A DNA stretch of 64,000 bases, from positions 19,000 to 82,999 of the forward strand of contig NZ_WHIW01000012.1 of assembly GCF_009295635.1 (NCBI RefSeq). Reading direction: 5' to 3'. A program made the position numbers and the translations under genes. Shown here one piece after another: positions 44,744-52,755 of the stretch (within the stretch, counting starts at the first letter, position 1; the number at the start of each line of letters is the position of its first letter). The notes below the pieces were generated by a model. That model worked only from the letters and a program-made list of their open reading frames with translations. It did not search any database and had not been told where the DNA came from. Origin of the DNA: Alkalilimnicola sp. S0819 (lineage in GTDB: Bacteria > Pseudomonadota > Gammaproteobacteria > Nitrococcales > WHIW01).

Positions 44744-45664
44744 ATGTACACCCAGTGCCCCAGCTGCGCCAGTATTTTCCGCCTGGCTCCCGCGCATCTG
44801 CGCGAGGCCGGCGGGCAGGTGCGTTGCGGGCTGTGCAATGAACCCTTCGATGCGCTGGAAGCTCTCAACGCGGAGTTGCCCGGGCAGGCCGCGGCGGCCC
44901 GGTCGACCGCCGGCAGCGGCTCGCCGACCCGCGAGGCGGCCGCCCCTGGGGTGGGGCAGCGGGCCGGGACGGCGCTAGAGGGATCGGCCTCCGTGCCCGG
45001 CGGCGCGCCACCCGAGCGCCCCCACGAGCCGGAGGCGCGGGCCGCATCCCCCGTGCCCCTGGTTGGCGCCGCAGCTCCTGCCGAGCCTGCCAGGGCTGCA
45101 CGGCCCGATATCCGGGACACCACCCATGCCGGTCTGGAGCTTCCGGCGTACGACCCCGAGGACGAGCTGGAAATGCCCGCACCCCGGCGCCGTCGCAGGC
45201 CGTTGCTGTGGGGGCTGGCGGGTTTGGTCGCGGTTCTTGCCCTGCTGGTGCAGGGCGCCTATTTGGGGCGCGCCGAGCTGATCCAGTACCCGCAGTTGCG
45301 GCCCGCCCTGCAGGCCCTGTGCGCAGTGACCGGCTGTGAGCTGCCCCTGCCCCGGGAGCCGGGTAGAATCGAGGTGGTGCAGAGTGAGGTCAGCGTGCAC
45401 CCCAGCATCGCCGGCTTGCTCCAGGTGCGCGCTGTCCTGCGTAACCCCATGGAGTATCCTGTGGCGCACCCCTTGCTGCGGCTGCGTTTTACCGATCTGA
45501 GTGGTGAGGAGATCGCGCAGCACAGCTTCCGCCCCGCCCAGTATCTGACCCGCCGCGCGCAGGCGAGGGGGCAGGGTCTGATGCCGGGTGAAACCCTGGT
45601 GCTGGAGCTGGAGGCGTCCGACCCGGGGGAGCGCGCCGCGGCCTTTGAACTGCGCCTTGAATAG
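44744..45664 (+). CDS. Zinc-ribbon and DUF3426 membrane protein
   Basis: The 306-residue protein starts with an MJ0042-type zinc ribbon using CPSC and CGLC (residues about 5-36). A Pro/Ala-rich linker follows, then one transmembrane helix (PLLWGLAGLVAVLALLVQGA) and a periplasmic DUF3426 domain. ATG 44744 is preferred because the zinc ribbon must be N-terminal. Function is unknown. The family is consistently found between prmA and fis in gammaproteobacteria, and the topology suggests a metal- or redox-linked sensor of the envelope. Confidence 0.88.
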   Translation: MYTQCPSCASIFRLAPAHLREAGGQVRCGLCNEPFDALEALNAELPGQAAAARSTAGSGSPTREAAAPGVGQRAGTALEGSASVPGGAPPERPHEPEARAASPVPLVGAAAPAEPARAARPDIRDTTHAGLELPAYDPEDELEMPAPRRRRRPLLWGLAGLVAVLALLVQGAYLGRAELIQYPQLRPALQALCAVTGCELPLPREPGRIEVVQSEVSVHPSIAGLLQVRAVLRNPMEYPVAHPLLRLRFTDLSGEEIAQHSFRPAQYLTRRAQARGQGLMPGETLVLELEASDPGERAAAFELRLE

Positions 45665-45669
45665 CATTG

Positions 45670-45708
45670 CGCTCACCCCATTCAAGGCGGGTGCGGCGCA
45701 GGTTTTTT
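45670..45708 (+). terminator. Possible terminator of the DUF3426 gene
   Basis: GCGC-T-CACCC pairs imperfectly with GGGTG-CG-GCGC around a 10-nt loop and is followed by AGG and six T. It lies shortly after the DUF3426 stop. Confidence 0.45.
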
Positions 45709-45845
45709 CCGCGATACAGGGGCGCGTCTCGCCGCCTTTGTGAGTGAGCGGCTTTAACCCGAGGCGCCCAGGGTTTATGATTCTGCGCCCCGGATGCGTA
45801 CTAACCCCCGCGCCGCCGGACATTCCGCAGCCCGTGACAATAGCT

Positions 45846-46136
45846 ATGAATAATGCGACCACCAGGAAGACCGTGGAAGCGCTGGAGGCCGAGCAGGCCT
45901 GCGGCGTAGGGCCCATCCGCGCCTGCGTGGCGGATGCGCTGGAAGCCTATTTTCGCTGGCTCGACGGCCATGAATGCAGCGGGCTGTACCGCATGGTGCT
46001 CGAGGAAGTGGAGCCGCCCCTGCTGGAAGCCGTGCTGCGCCACTGCGGCGGCAACCAGACCCGCGCCGCCGCTCTGCTGGGCATCAACCGCGGCACGCTG
46101 CGCAAGAAGCTGCAGCAGTACGGCCTGGAAGGCTGA
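45846..46136 (+). CDS. fis: DNA-binding protein Fis
   Basis: Fis is the nucleoid protein that bends DNA and stimulates rRNA promoters in fast growth. The 96-residue protein has the four-helix fold with the C-terminal helix-turn-helix GNQTRAAALLGINRGTLRKK, near 73-92, matching E. coli Fis. ATG 45846 gives the normal length. In E. coli fis follows dusB; here it follows prmA/DUF3426 and precedes purHD. Three rRNA promoters at the window end are potential targets, but no Fis site was identified. Confidence 0.92.
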   Translation: MNNATTRKTVEALEAEQACGVGPIRACVADALEAYFRWLDGHECSGLYRMVLEEVEPPLLEAVLRHCGGNQTRAAALLGINRGTLRKKLQQYGLEG

Positions 46137-46179
46137 GCCCCGGTTCCGAACCCGCCTCCTCGCGGCCCCTGCTCGGTGA

Positions 46180-46185
46180 TATAAT
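46180..46185 (+). promoter_or_regulatory. Perfect -10 box upstream of purH
   Basis: TATAAT lies 41 bp before the purH ATG and just after fis. A weak TCCTCG stands at the -35 distance. A separate purH promoter is plausible, but no PurR palindrome was recognised. Confidence 0.4.
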
Positions 46186-46226
46186 CGCGGCCCTTTCCCG
46201 CAGTCATACCGAGAGGATTCCGCCCC

Positions 46227-47807
46227 ATGTCCGACGCCACCGACTTGCGTCCCGTTCGCCGCGCACTGATCAGTGTCTCCGACAAGACCGGTGTGGTGGA
46301 GTTCGGCCGGGCCCTGGCCGCGCGCGGCGTGGACCTGCTCTCCACCGGCGGCACCGCGAAGCTGCTCGCCGGTGAGGGCCTGAATGTCACCGAGGTGTCG
46401 GATCACACGGGTTTCCCCGAGATGATGGCCGGCCGGGTGAAGACCCTGCATCCGAAGATCCACGGCGGCCTGCTGGGCCGGCGGGGCGTGGATGACGCCG
46501 TGATGGCCGAGCACGGCATCGCGCCCATCGACCTGTTGGTGGTCAACCTCTACCCCTTCCAGCAGACCGTGGCCCGCCCCGGCTGCAGCCTGGAAGACGC
46601 CATCGAGAACATCGATATCGGCGGCCCGGCCATGGTGCGCGCCGCGGCCAAGAATCATGATGGGGTGGCGGTGGTCACTGACGCCGGGGATTACGCCGCG
46701 GTGCTGGAAGAGTTGGAAGCCGAGGGTGGGCTGCGCCGCAAGACCCGCTTCCGCCTGGCGGTGAAGGCCTACGAGCATACCGCCGCCTATGACGGCGCCA
46801 TCGCCAATTACCTGGGCCGACTCACCGGTGATGAGGGCGAGACGACCTTCGCGGATACCTTCAACCTGCAACTGGTGAAGCAGGCGGACATGCGCTACGG
46901 CGAGAACCCCCACCAGCGGGCCGCCTTCTACGTAGAGCGTGACGCCGCCGAGGCCAGCGTCGCCAGCGCCCGCCAGTTCCAGGGCAAGGCCCTGTCTTTC
47001 AATAACGTGGCCGACACCGATGCCGCGCTGGAATGCGTCAAGGCCTTCGAGCAGCCGGCCTGCGTTATCGTCAAGCATGCCAACCCCTGCGGCGTGGCCG
47101 TGGCCGAGGACATTCTCGCCGCCTACGACCGGGCCTACGCCACCGACCCCACCTCCGCCTTCGGCGGCATCATTGCCTTCAACCGCCCGCTGGATGCGCA
47201 CACTGCGCGCACCATCATCGAGCGCCAGTTCGTGGAGGTGATCATCGCCCCCGAGGTGGAGCCGGAGGCGCTGGAAGTCACTGCCGCCAAGCAGAATGTA
47301 CGGGTGCTTGCCTGTGGCCAGTGGGGCGCGGATGCGGCGCCCCGCTGGGAGTACAAACGCGTCAACGGCGGCCTGCTGGTACAGGATGCCGACCTGCCGC
47401 TGCTAGATGAGCAGGCCCTGCGGGTGGTCAGCCAGGCGCAGCCCGATGAGGGGCAGATGCGCGATCTGCATTTCGTCTGGCGGGTGGCCAAGTACGTCAA
47501 ATCCAACGCTATCGTCTACGGCCGCGACGGCCAGACGCTAGGGATAGGCGCGGGGCAGATGAGCCGCGTGGACAGCGCCCGCATCGGCGTGCGCAAGGCC
47601 GCGGATGCCGGCGTACCGTTGATGGGCGCCGCGCTCGCCTCCGATGCCTTCTTCCCTTTCCGCGACGGCATCGACCAGGCCGCGGAAGCGGGTGTGAAGG
47701 CCATTATCCAGCCGGGCGGTTCCATGCGCGATCAGGAAGTGATCGACGCCGCCAACGAGCATGGCATCGCCATGGTGTTCACCGGCATGCGCCATTTCCG
47801 CCACTGA
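46227..47807 (+). CDS. purH: AICAR transformylase/IMP cyclohydrolase
   Basis: PurH performs the last two steps of IMP synthesis: formylation of AICAR and cyclisation. The 526-residue protein has the N-terminal cyclohydrolase domain ([24 protein letters not shown]) and the C-terminal transformylase with [25 protein letters not shown] and [14 protein letters not shown], containing the catalytic Lys-His. It is followed by purD 19 bp on, the classical purHD operon. Confidence 0.98.
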   Translation: MSDATDLRPVRRALISVSDKTGVVEFGRALAARGVDLLSTGGTAKLLAGEGLNVTEVSDHTGFPEMMAGRVKTLHPKIHGGLLGRRGVDDAVMAEHGIAPIDLLVVNLYPFQQTVARPGCSLEDAIENIDIGGPAMVRAAAKNHDGVAVVTDAGDYAAVLEELEAEGGLRRKTRFRLAVKAYEHTAAYDGAIANYLGRLTGDEGETTFADTFNLQLVKQADMRYGENPHQRAAFYVERDAAEASVASARQFQGKALSFNNVADTDAALECVKAFEQPACVIVKHANPCGVAVAEDILAAYDRAYATDPTSAFGGIIAFNRPLDAHTARTIIERQFVEVIIAPEVEPEALEVTAAKQNVRVLACGQWGADAAPRWEYKRVNGGLLVQDADLPLLDEQALRVVSQAQPDEGQMRDLHFVWRVAKYVKSNAIVYGRDGQTLGIGAGQMSRVDSARIGVRKAADAGVPLMGAALASDAFFPFRDGIDQAAEAGVKAIIQPGGSMRDQEVIDAANEHGIAMVFTGMRHFRH

Positions 47808-47826
47808 TAACCGGAGCAGTTGCAGC

Positions 47827-49122
47827 ATGAAAGTCTTGATCATCGGCGGTGGCGGGCGTGAGCACGCGCTGGCCTGGAAAGCCGCGCAGTCGGCGGACGT
47901 GGAGCAGGTCTATGTGGCGCCGGGCAACGCCGGCACCGCCCGGGAGCCGGGGGTGAGCAATATCGCCATCGCCGCCGACGACGTGGAGGCGCTGCGGGAT
48001 TTCGCCCGTGAGCAGCGCATCGATCTGACCATCGTCGGCCCCGAGGCGCCGCTGGTCGCGGGTGTGGTGGACCGCTTCCGCGAAGCGGGCCTGCGCTGCT
48101 TCGGCCCCAGCGCCGCCGCCGCCGAACTGGAAGGTTCCAAGGTCTATGCCAAGGACTTCCTGCAGCGTCACCGCATTCCCACGGCCGCTTACCGTACCTT
48201 CACCGAGATCGACGCCGCGCGGGCCTACATCCGCGAGCAGGGCGCGCCCATCGTGGTGAAGGCCGACGGCCTGGCCGCCGGCAAGGGCGTGACCGTGGCG
48301 AGCAGCGTGGAGGAAGCCATCGCCGCCGCCGAGGACATGCTCTCCGGCAACGCCTTCGGCGAGGCCGGTTGCCGGGTGGTGGTGGAGGAGTTCCTCAGCG
48401 GCGAGGAAGTGAGCTTCATCTGTCTGGTGGATGGTGACGACATCCTGCCGCTGGCAAGCTCTCAGGATCACAAGGCCCGGGATGACGGCGACCGCGGCCC
48501 CAACACCGGCGGCATGGGTGCCTACTCCCCCGCGCCGCTGGTGGACGAGGCCCTGCACGCGCGCATCATGGACGAGGTGATGCGCCCCACGGTGCGCGGC
48601 CTGGCCGCCGATGGCCGACGCTACACGGGCTTTCTGTACGCCGGGCTGATGATCGATGCCCAGGGCGGCATCAAGGTGCTGGAGTTCAACTGCCGCATGG
48701 GTGACCCGGAAACCCAGCCCATACTGCTGCGTCTGCGCTCCGATCTGGTGGCGCTATGTGGCGCCGCGGTGGACGGGCGGCTCGGCACGATGCAGGCCGA
48801 ATGGGATCCGCGCCCCAGCCTCGGGGTGGTGATGGCCGCCGGTGGTTACCCCGCCGGCTATCAGAAAGGTTTGCCCATCAGCGGTCTGCCCGAGCAGGAG
48901 TTGGCCGATCGCAAGGTCTTCCACGCCGGCACCCGCCTGGACGAAGACGGTCGCGTGCTCACCAGCGGGGGCCGGGTGCTTTGCGTTTGCGCCTTGGGCG
49001 AGAGTGTCGCCGAGGCGCAGCAGGCGGCGTACGCGCTGGTGGACACCATCGGCTGGGATGGCGCTTTCTGCCGCCGGGACATCGGTTACCGGGCGGTGGC
49101 GCGGGAGCGTGGCGAGCGCTAG
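47827..49122 (+). CDS. purD: Phosphoribosylamine--glycine ligase
   Basis: PurD makes GAR from phosphoribosylamine, glycine and ATP. The 431-residue ATP-grasp protein has the opening [18 protein letters not shown], the ATP region [18 protein letters not shown], and [14 protein letters not shown] at the metal site. ATG 47827 agrees with the family start. It is coupled with purH and the sequence has normal length. No neighbouring purine gene beyond purH is present. Confidence 0.98.
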   Translation: MKVLIIGGGGREHALAWKAAQSADVEQVYVAPGNAGTAREPGVSNIAIAADDVEALRDFAREQRIDLTIVGPEAPLVAGVVDRFREAGLRCFGPSAAAAELEGSKVYAKDFLQRHRIPTAAYRTFTEIDAARAYIREQGAPIVVKADGLAAGKGVTVASSVEEAIAAAEDMLSGNAFGEAGCRVVVEEFLSGEEVSFICLVDGDDILPLASSQDHKARDDGDRGPNTGGMGAYSPAPLVDEALHARIMDEVMRPTVRGLAADGRRYTGFLYAGLMIDAQGGIKVLEFNCRMGDPETQPILLRLRSDLVALCGAAVDGRLGTMQAEWDPRPSLGVVMAAGGYPAGYQKGLPISGLPEQELADRKVFHAGTRLDEDGRVLTSGGRVLCVCALGESVAEAQQAAYALVDTIGWDGAFCRRDIGYRAVARERGER

Positions 49123-49181
49123 GATCGGGATAACCGCCCCTGCAGGGCGATAGGCTCGAACAACACCAAAAAGGATCGCCC

Positions 49182-49742
49182 ATGATCGCCCTCATCGTCT
49201 TTCTGGTACTGCTGCTCGGTCTGATCGGCTGGCTGGTGCTGGCCTACAACCGCCTGGTGGCGCTGCGCAACCACGTGCGCAATGCCTGGCGTCAGATCGA
49301 TGTGCAGCTCAAGCGACGCCACGACCTGATCCCCAACCTGGTGGAGTCGGTGAAGGACTACATGCGCCATGAGCAGGACACCCTGCGCTCGGTGGTGGAG
49401 GCCCGCTCCCGGGCGGTGGATACGGAAGGCCAGGGGCCGGAGCGTGCTCAGGCGGCGGAATCCCTGCTCAGCGGGGCGCTGGGCAAGCTCTTCGCGCTGA
49501 TGGAGAACTACCCGGATCTGAAGGCCGACCAGAGCGTGGCGCAGCTGATGGATGAGCTGAGCGGCACGGAGAACCAGATCGGCTACGCCCGGCAGGCTTA
49601 CAACGATTCGGTGATGACGCTGAACAATGCCGTGGAGAGCGTGCCGTCCAATATCGTCGCGGGCCTGTTCGGTTTCCGTCAGGCCGACTACTTCGAGGTG
49701 GGTGCCGAGGCGCGGGTGGTGCCGCGGGTCAGCCTGCGCTGA
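49182..49742 (+). CDS. LemA family protein
   Basis: LemA proteins are membrane-anchored helical proteins of unknown function. The 186 residues show one N-terminal helix (about 2-22), then a long helical hairpin with YNRLVALRNHVRNAWRQIDV, LKRRHDLIPNLVESVKDY, QIGYARQAYNDSV and the terminal GFRQADYFEV, the family landmarks. It lies 59 bp after purD. The companion DUF3137 or TPM-domain gene often found beside lemA is absent. Confidence 0.92.
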   Translation: MIALIVFLVLLLGLIGWLVLAYNRLVALRNHVRNAWRQIDVQLKRRHDLIPNLVESVKDYMRHEQDTLRSVVEARSRAVDTEGQGPERAQAAESLLSGALGKLFALMENYPDLKADQSVAQLMDELSGTENQIGYARQAYNDSVMTLNNAVESVPSNIVAGLFGFRQADYFEVGAEARVVPRVSLR

Positions 49743-49852
49743 TGCGGCGCGTCTCAGTGTTAACCAATTCAAGTATTGTCGGTCGAATTGCCCTTATGGT
49801 AGCTGTCTGATCGAACGCGCGCTGGCGCGACGGCAACACGTGGAGTTGGGTG

Positions 49853-50374
49853 ATGAGCAAGGGCAGGTGGGTGGCATCGGTCGTCACGGCGCTGATGCTG
49901 GGAGCATCCGGGGCGAGCGCGTCCGAGTGGCAGGCGGGCCTGCGCTGGGCGGGGGCGCTCAACAATGATGCCTTCCAGCGCACCGAGCTGGCGGGCCAGC
50001 GGGAACTGCCCTCGCTGGGCTGGCGCTGGGAAGACTGGCGCCTGCGCACCGATCTGAGCCTCTCCCTGGGGCGCCTGGAGGCGAAAGGCGAGCACGCCTC
50101 GCTGGTCTCGCTGGGGCCGTCGTTCACCGTCCGGCAGGTGGATGCCCCCTGGGCCTTCAGTTTCAGCGTCAGCCCGACACTGATCAGCGAACACGAATTC
50201 CCTCACATGGATCTGGGCGGCAGCCTGCAGTTCACCCTGGAGGCGGGTCTGGATTACCGGCTCGGCCCGCGGCTGGGGGTGGGGTACCGCGTGCAGCACA
50301 TGTCCAATGCCTACCGCTACGAGGCCAACCCCGGGGTGGATCTGCACATGATCCGCCTGGACTGGCGTTTCTAG
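49853..50374 (+). CDS. pagL: Lipid A 3-O-deacylase (PagL-like)
   Basis: PagL is an outer-membrane serine esterase removing the 3-O acyl chain of lipid A. The 173-residue product has a signal peptide (about 1-24, ending SASA), an eight-strand barrel pattern and the C-terminal catalytic block QHMSNAYRYEANPGVDLHMI. In it the His-Ser pair and the NPG motif match PagL (HxSN), and it ends in Phe. ATG 49853 is preferred to GTG 49850 because GGAG lies 7 nt upstream. LPS remodelling affects immune recognition and membrane stability. Confidence 0.88.
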   Translation: MSKGRWVASVVTALMLGASGASASEWQAGLRWAGALNNDAFQRTELAGQRELPSLGWRWEDWRLRTDLSLSLGRLEAKGEHASLVSLGPSFTVRQVDAPWAFSFSVSPTLISEHEFPHMDLGGSLQFTLEAGLDYRLGPRLGVGYRVQHMSNAYRYEANPGVDLHMIRLDWRF

Positions 50375-50436
50375 GCAGGCCCCTGTAATAGCGGTCCGTG
50401 ATCGGGGTGCCTTCTCGGTGACGGTGGAGGATAACA

Positions 50437-50461
50437 ATCGCGGCCATGAGGCGCTCCCACA
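50437..50461 (-). repeat. Single REP unit downstream of pagL
   Basis: One REP copy in reverse orientation, with GAGCGCC and GGGAG variation in the core, lies between the convergent pagL and phasin genes. Confidence 0.6.
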
Positions 50462-50490
50462 GCAGCAGGTGGCGGGAGTCGCTCGGGCAC

Positions 50491-50529
50491 AAAAAAGCCG
50501 CCGCGCCCGAGCGGGCGGCGGCGGCCTTT
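50491..50529 (-). terminator. Rho-independent terminator of the phasin gene
   Basis: On the minus strand a GC-rich stem (GCCGCCGC with GCGGCGGC) is followed by six T. It lies 20 bp after the phasin stop. Confidence 0.8.
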
Positions 50530-50548
50530 CAGGAAGTCTGCCGGTAGC

Positions 50549-50944
50549 TTAGGCGGACTTGCGAGCGGCAGCGCGCGGGGCAGCCTTCTTCGGCTGCGCC
50601 GCCTCGGCGAACACGCTCACGTTCTCCTGGGTCAGCTGCTGCAGTTCCTGAGCGAAGTCCTTGCCCAGGCCCGCCAGGGTGTTGGCGTCTTCGCCGAGCT
50701 TCTTGCTCAGGGTGCTGGCCACGCCGGACTGCTTGCTGACATAGGCCTGCAGACTGTCGACGTCATTGACTTCCAGCGCTGCGCGCAACTGTTCCACGCT
50801 CATGTCGGCATAGCTCTTGGCGGTTTCCAGCTGGAAGCGGGTCAGCTTCTCCAGATGGTCCACCAGGGCGCTGTTGAACTTGCGCGCCGGGGCGAACAGG
50901 TTTTCGAACTGGGCGGTGCCGTTGTTGAACAGATCCTGGTACAT
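50549..50944 (-). CDS. Phasin family protein
   Basis: Phasins coat polyhydroxyalkanoate granules. The 131-residue product is almost entirely amphipathic helix (MYQDLFNNGTAQFENLFAPA, then LTRFQLETAKSYADMSVEQL) and ends in a basic Ala/Lys-rich tail (QPKKAAPRAAARKSA). ATG 50944 is preferred over the longer frame because GGAGGG lies 10 nt upstream. The basic tail recalls phasins that bind DNA or attach granules to the nucleoid. No PHA synthase gene is nearby. Confidence 0.85.
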   Translation of the reverse strand: MYQDLFNNGTAQFENLFAPARKFNSALVDHLEKLTRFQLETAKSYADMSVEQLRAALEVNDVDSLQAYVSKQSGVASTLSKKLGEDANTLAGLGKDFAQELQQLTQENVSVFAEAAQPKKAAPRAAARKSA

Positions 50945-51004
50945 GCGTGTTATCCCTCCGCTGTAATTGCGTTTCCCTACGCCGACGGTGGCGTGGTGCG
51001 TTGC

Positions 51005-51033
51005 ACCATAGCATGGCGATTTGTGCATCGCAA
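51005..51033 (-). promoter_or_regulatory. Promoter of the phasin gene
   Basis: TTGCGA and TATGGT on the minus strand are spaced 17 nt. The phasin start is about 60 bp downstream, leaving a leader of roughly 50 nt. Confidence 0.5.
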
Positions 51034-51094
51034 TACCCCTTGGTGGCGCATAATTATGTGATGTACATCACTTTTTGTATAAAAAAGGGCCGCG

Positions 51095-51328
51095 TTGCCG
51101 TATGCCCCGTTACCGCTGCCGGTGACCGTGGAGCTCGACGGCAGGTGGTATCAGGTGGTGATCTGCGGCACGCAGGTGGACCGGGCGCCAGGCTGGAGCC
51201 CCGCCGATGCAGCTTCTGCTACCAGGAAGTGGATGGACAAGGCCCCGGGCGCCCGATGGTCTCGCCCGTGGGGGGCGGCCGCCGGGCGTGCCGCTCCTGT
51301 CAGGCAGGCGTCGCCTGCCGCAGGCTGA
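51095..51328 (+). pseudogene. Small zinc-ribbon ORF split by a frame change
   Basis: No single frame explains this stretch. Frame starting TTG 51095 (alternative GTG 51122) reads a plausible N-terminus with VTVELDGRWYQVVICGTQVD and high third-position GC up to about 51200. Beyond that, codon bias and sense move to the frame one base earlier, reading RRCSFCYQEVDG and GGGRRACRSCQAG, whose two CxxC pairs form a zinc-ribbon pattern. A one-base loss near 51195-51207 would join them. The 3' end is unclear and overlaps the HAD gene end. Identity is unknown. Confidence 0.4.
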
Positions 51329-51971
51329 TCACCCGCCAGCCCTCGCGATCGGCATGGGCCTTCAGGTCCGCGTCCGGGTCCACGGCCACCGGGTGGCTGA
51401 CCCGCTCCAGCAGTGGAATATCGTTGTGGGAGTCGCTGTAGAACCAGCTGCCCTGCAGGTCGTGCGCCGTGTTGCTCAGCCAGGCGTCCAGCGCCTTGAT
51501 CTTGCCTTCACGGAAGGTGGGTATGCCGCTCACGCGCCCCGTGTAGCGACCGCCGGTGGCCTGCTCCGGCGTGGTGGCCAGCAGCACCTCCACACCCAGC
51601 CGTTCGGCGATGGGGGCGGTGATGAAGCTATTGGTGGCGGTGATGATCATCGGCAGATCGCCCCGCTCGCGGTGGTCCGCGATCAGCGTCCGGCCCGCCG
51701 ACAGAATGATCGGGTCGATTTTCTCCGCGAGAAAAGTCTTGCGCCACTGGGCGAGCCGCTCCGGCGGGTGCTCCGCCAGCGGGCGCAGGGCGAATTCCAG
51801 AAAGGCGTGTATGTCCAGCGTGCCCTGCTGGTAATCCCGATAAAAACGCTCGTTGGCGTCGCGGTAGCTGGCCGCGTCCACAGCGCCCTGTTCCACCAGG
51901 AATTCGCCCCACAGGTGATCGCTGTCGCCAGCCAGCAGGGTGTTGTCCAGATCAAAAATCGCCAAAGCCAC
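51300..51971 (-). CDS. HAD-IB family hydrolase (SerB-like)
   Basis: The 223-residue phosphatase of the HAD-IB subfamily has the nucleophile motif LAIFDLDNTLLAGDSD, the motif II ITATN and the acidic motif YSDSHNDIPLLE. GTG 51971 was chosen for GGGAGA 7 nt upstream; the longer frame is Pro/Arg-rich. Related proteins act on phosphoserine-like or homoserine-type phosphates. Its position divergent to rppH-ptsP is conserved in Pseudomonas and relatives. Substrate is unknown. Confidence 0.88.
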   Translation of the reverse strand: MALAIFDLDNTLLAGDSDHLWGEFLVEQGAVDAASYRDANERFYRDYQQGTLDIHAFLEFALRPLAEHPPERLAQWRKTFLAEKIDPIILSAGRTLIADHRERGDLPMIITATNSFITAPIAERLGVEVLLATTPEQATGGRYTGRVSGIPTFREGKIKALDAWLSNTAHDLQGSWFYSDSHNDIPLLERVSHPVAVDPDADLKAHADREGWRVISLRQATPA

Positions 51972-52215
51972 GTTCTGCTCTCCCTTGCCACGGGGTTTGC
52001 AGTGTACCTTAAGGTGACACTGATTAGTGGCCTTGGGTCTCGGACCCGCTGGCGCGGGCACCGCCTGGCCGAGGGACGCCTGGCTGGCGCGCCGGACCCT
52101 GGGCATTAAACGGGGCACTCCCCGAGTGCAACGGTCCCGCCGTGGGCCGGTTTGCTGCGCTTCCGCAGCCTATGGGAAAATGCCGACAACTGGATAATTC
52201 AGATGGGCTTTTTAA

Positions 52216-52755
52216 GTGATTGACTCGGATGGATTCCGCCCTAACGTCGGGATAATCATCACCGATGGCAGAAGCCGTGTGTTCTGGGCGCGCCGGCTGG
52301 GGCAGGACGCCTGGCAGTTTCCCCAAGGCGGAATCAAGCGCGAGGAAAGCCCCGAGGAGGCCCTGTACCGGGAGCTCCACGAGGAGGTCGGGTTGGGGCC
52401 CGAACATGTGGAGATCATGGGCTGCACCCGCAGCTGGCTGCGCTACCGTTTGCCCGAACACCTGATCCGGCATCACCGCAAGCCTCTGTGCATCGGCCAG
52501 AAGCAGGTGTGGTTCATGCTGCGTTTGCTGGCCGAGGAAACGGTGGTGGATTTTCGCCGTACCGGCCATCCCGAATTCGATCACTGGCGCTGGGTGGACT
52601 ACTGGCGTCCCCTGCGTGAGGTGGTCTTCTTCAAGCGTCGGGTCTACGACCAGGCGCTGAGCGAGCTGGCTCCCTTGCTGTTCCCGACGGGCGCGCCCAG
52701 CCGCCCGCCGCGCCGCGGTCGCCACCCCCACCGCCTGCGTCGGGAGCGTAGCTGA
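52216..52755 (+). CDS. rppH: RNA pyrophosphohydrolase RppH
   Basis: RppH removes pyrophosphate from mRNA 5' ends and triggers RNase E decay. The 179-residue Nudix protein opens [15 protein letters not shown] and carries the full Nudix box [20 protein letters not shown] from residue 38. A basic C-terminal tail ([16 protein letters not shown]) may aid RNA binding. The start is GTG; the stop overlaps the ptsP start (TGATG), giving translational coupling, as in related genomes. Confidence 0.95.
   Translation: MIDSDGFRPNVGIIITDGRSRVFWARRLGQDAWQFPQGGIKREESPEEALYRELHEEVGLGPEHVEIMGCTRSWLRYRLPEHLIRHHRKPLCIGQKQVWFMLRLLAEETVVDFRRTGHPEFDHWRWVDYWRPLREVVFFKRRVYDQALSELAPLLFPTGAPSRPPRRGRHPHRLRRERS

Noticed and set aside
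46150..46226. PurR operator upstream of purH
   Set aside because: No CGTTTTC-type palindrome found near the TATAAT box.
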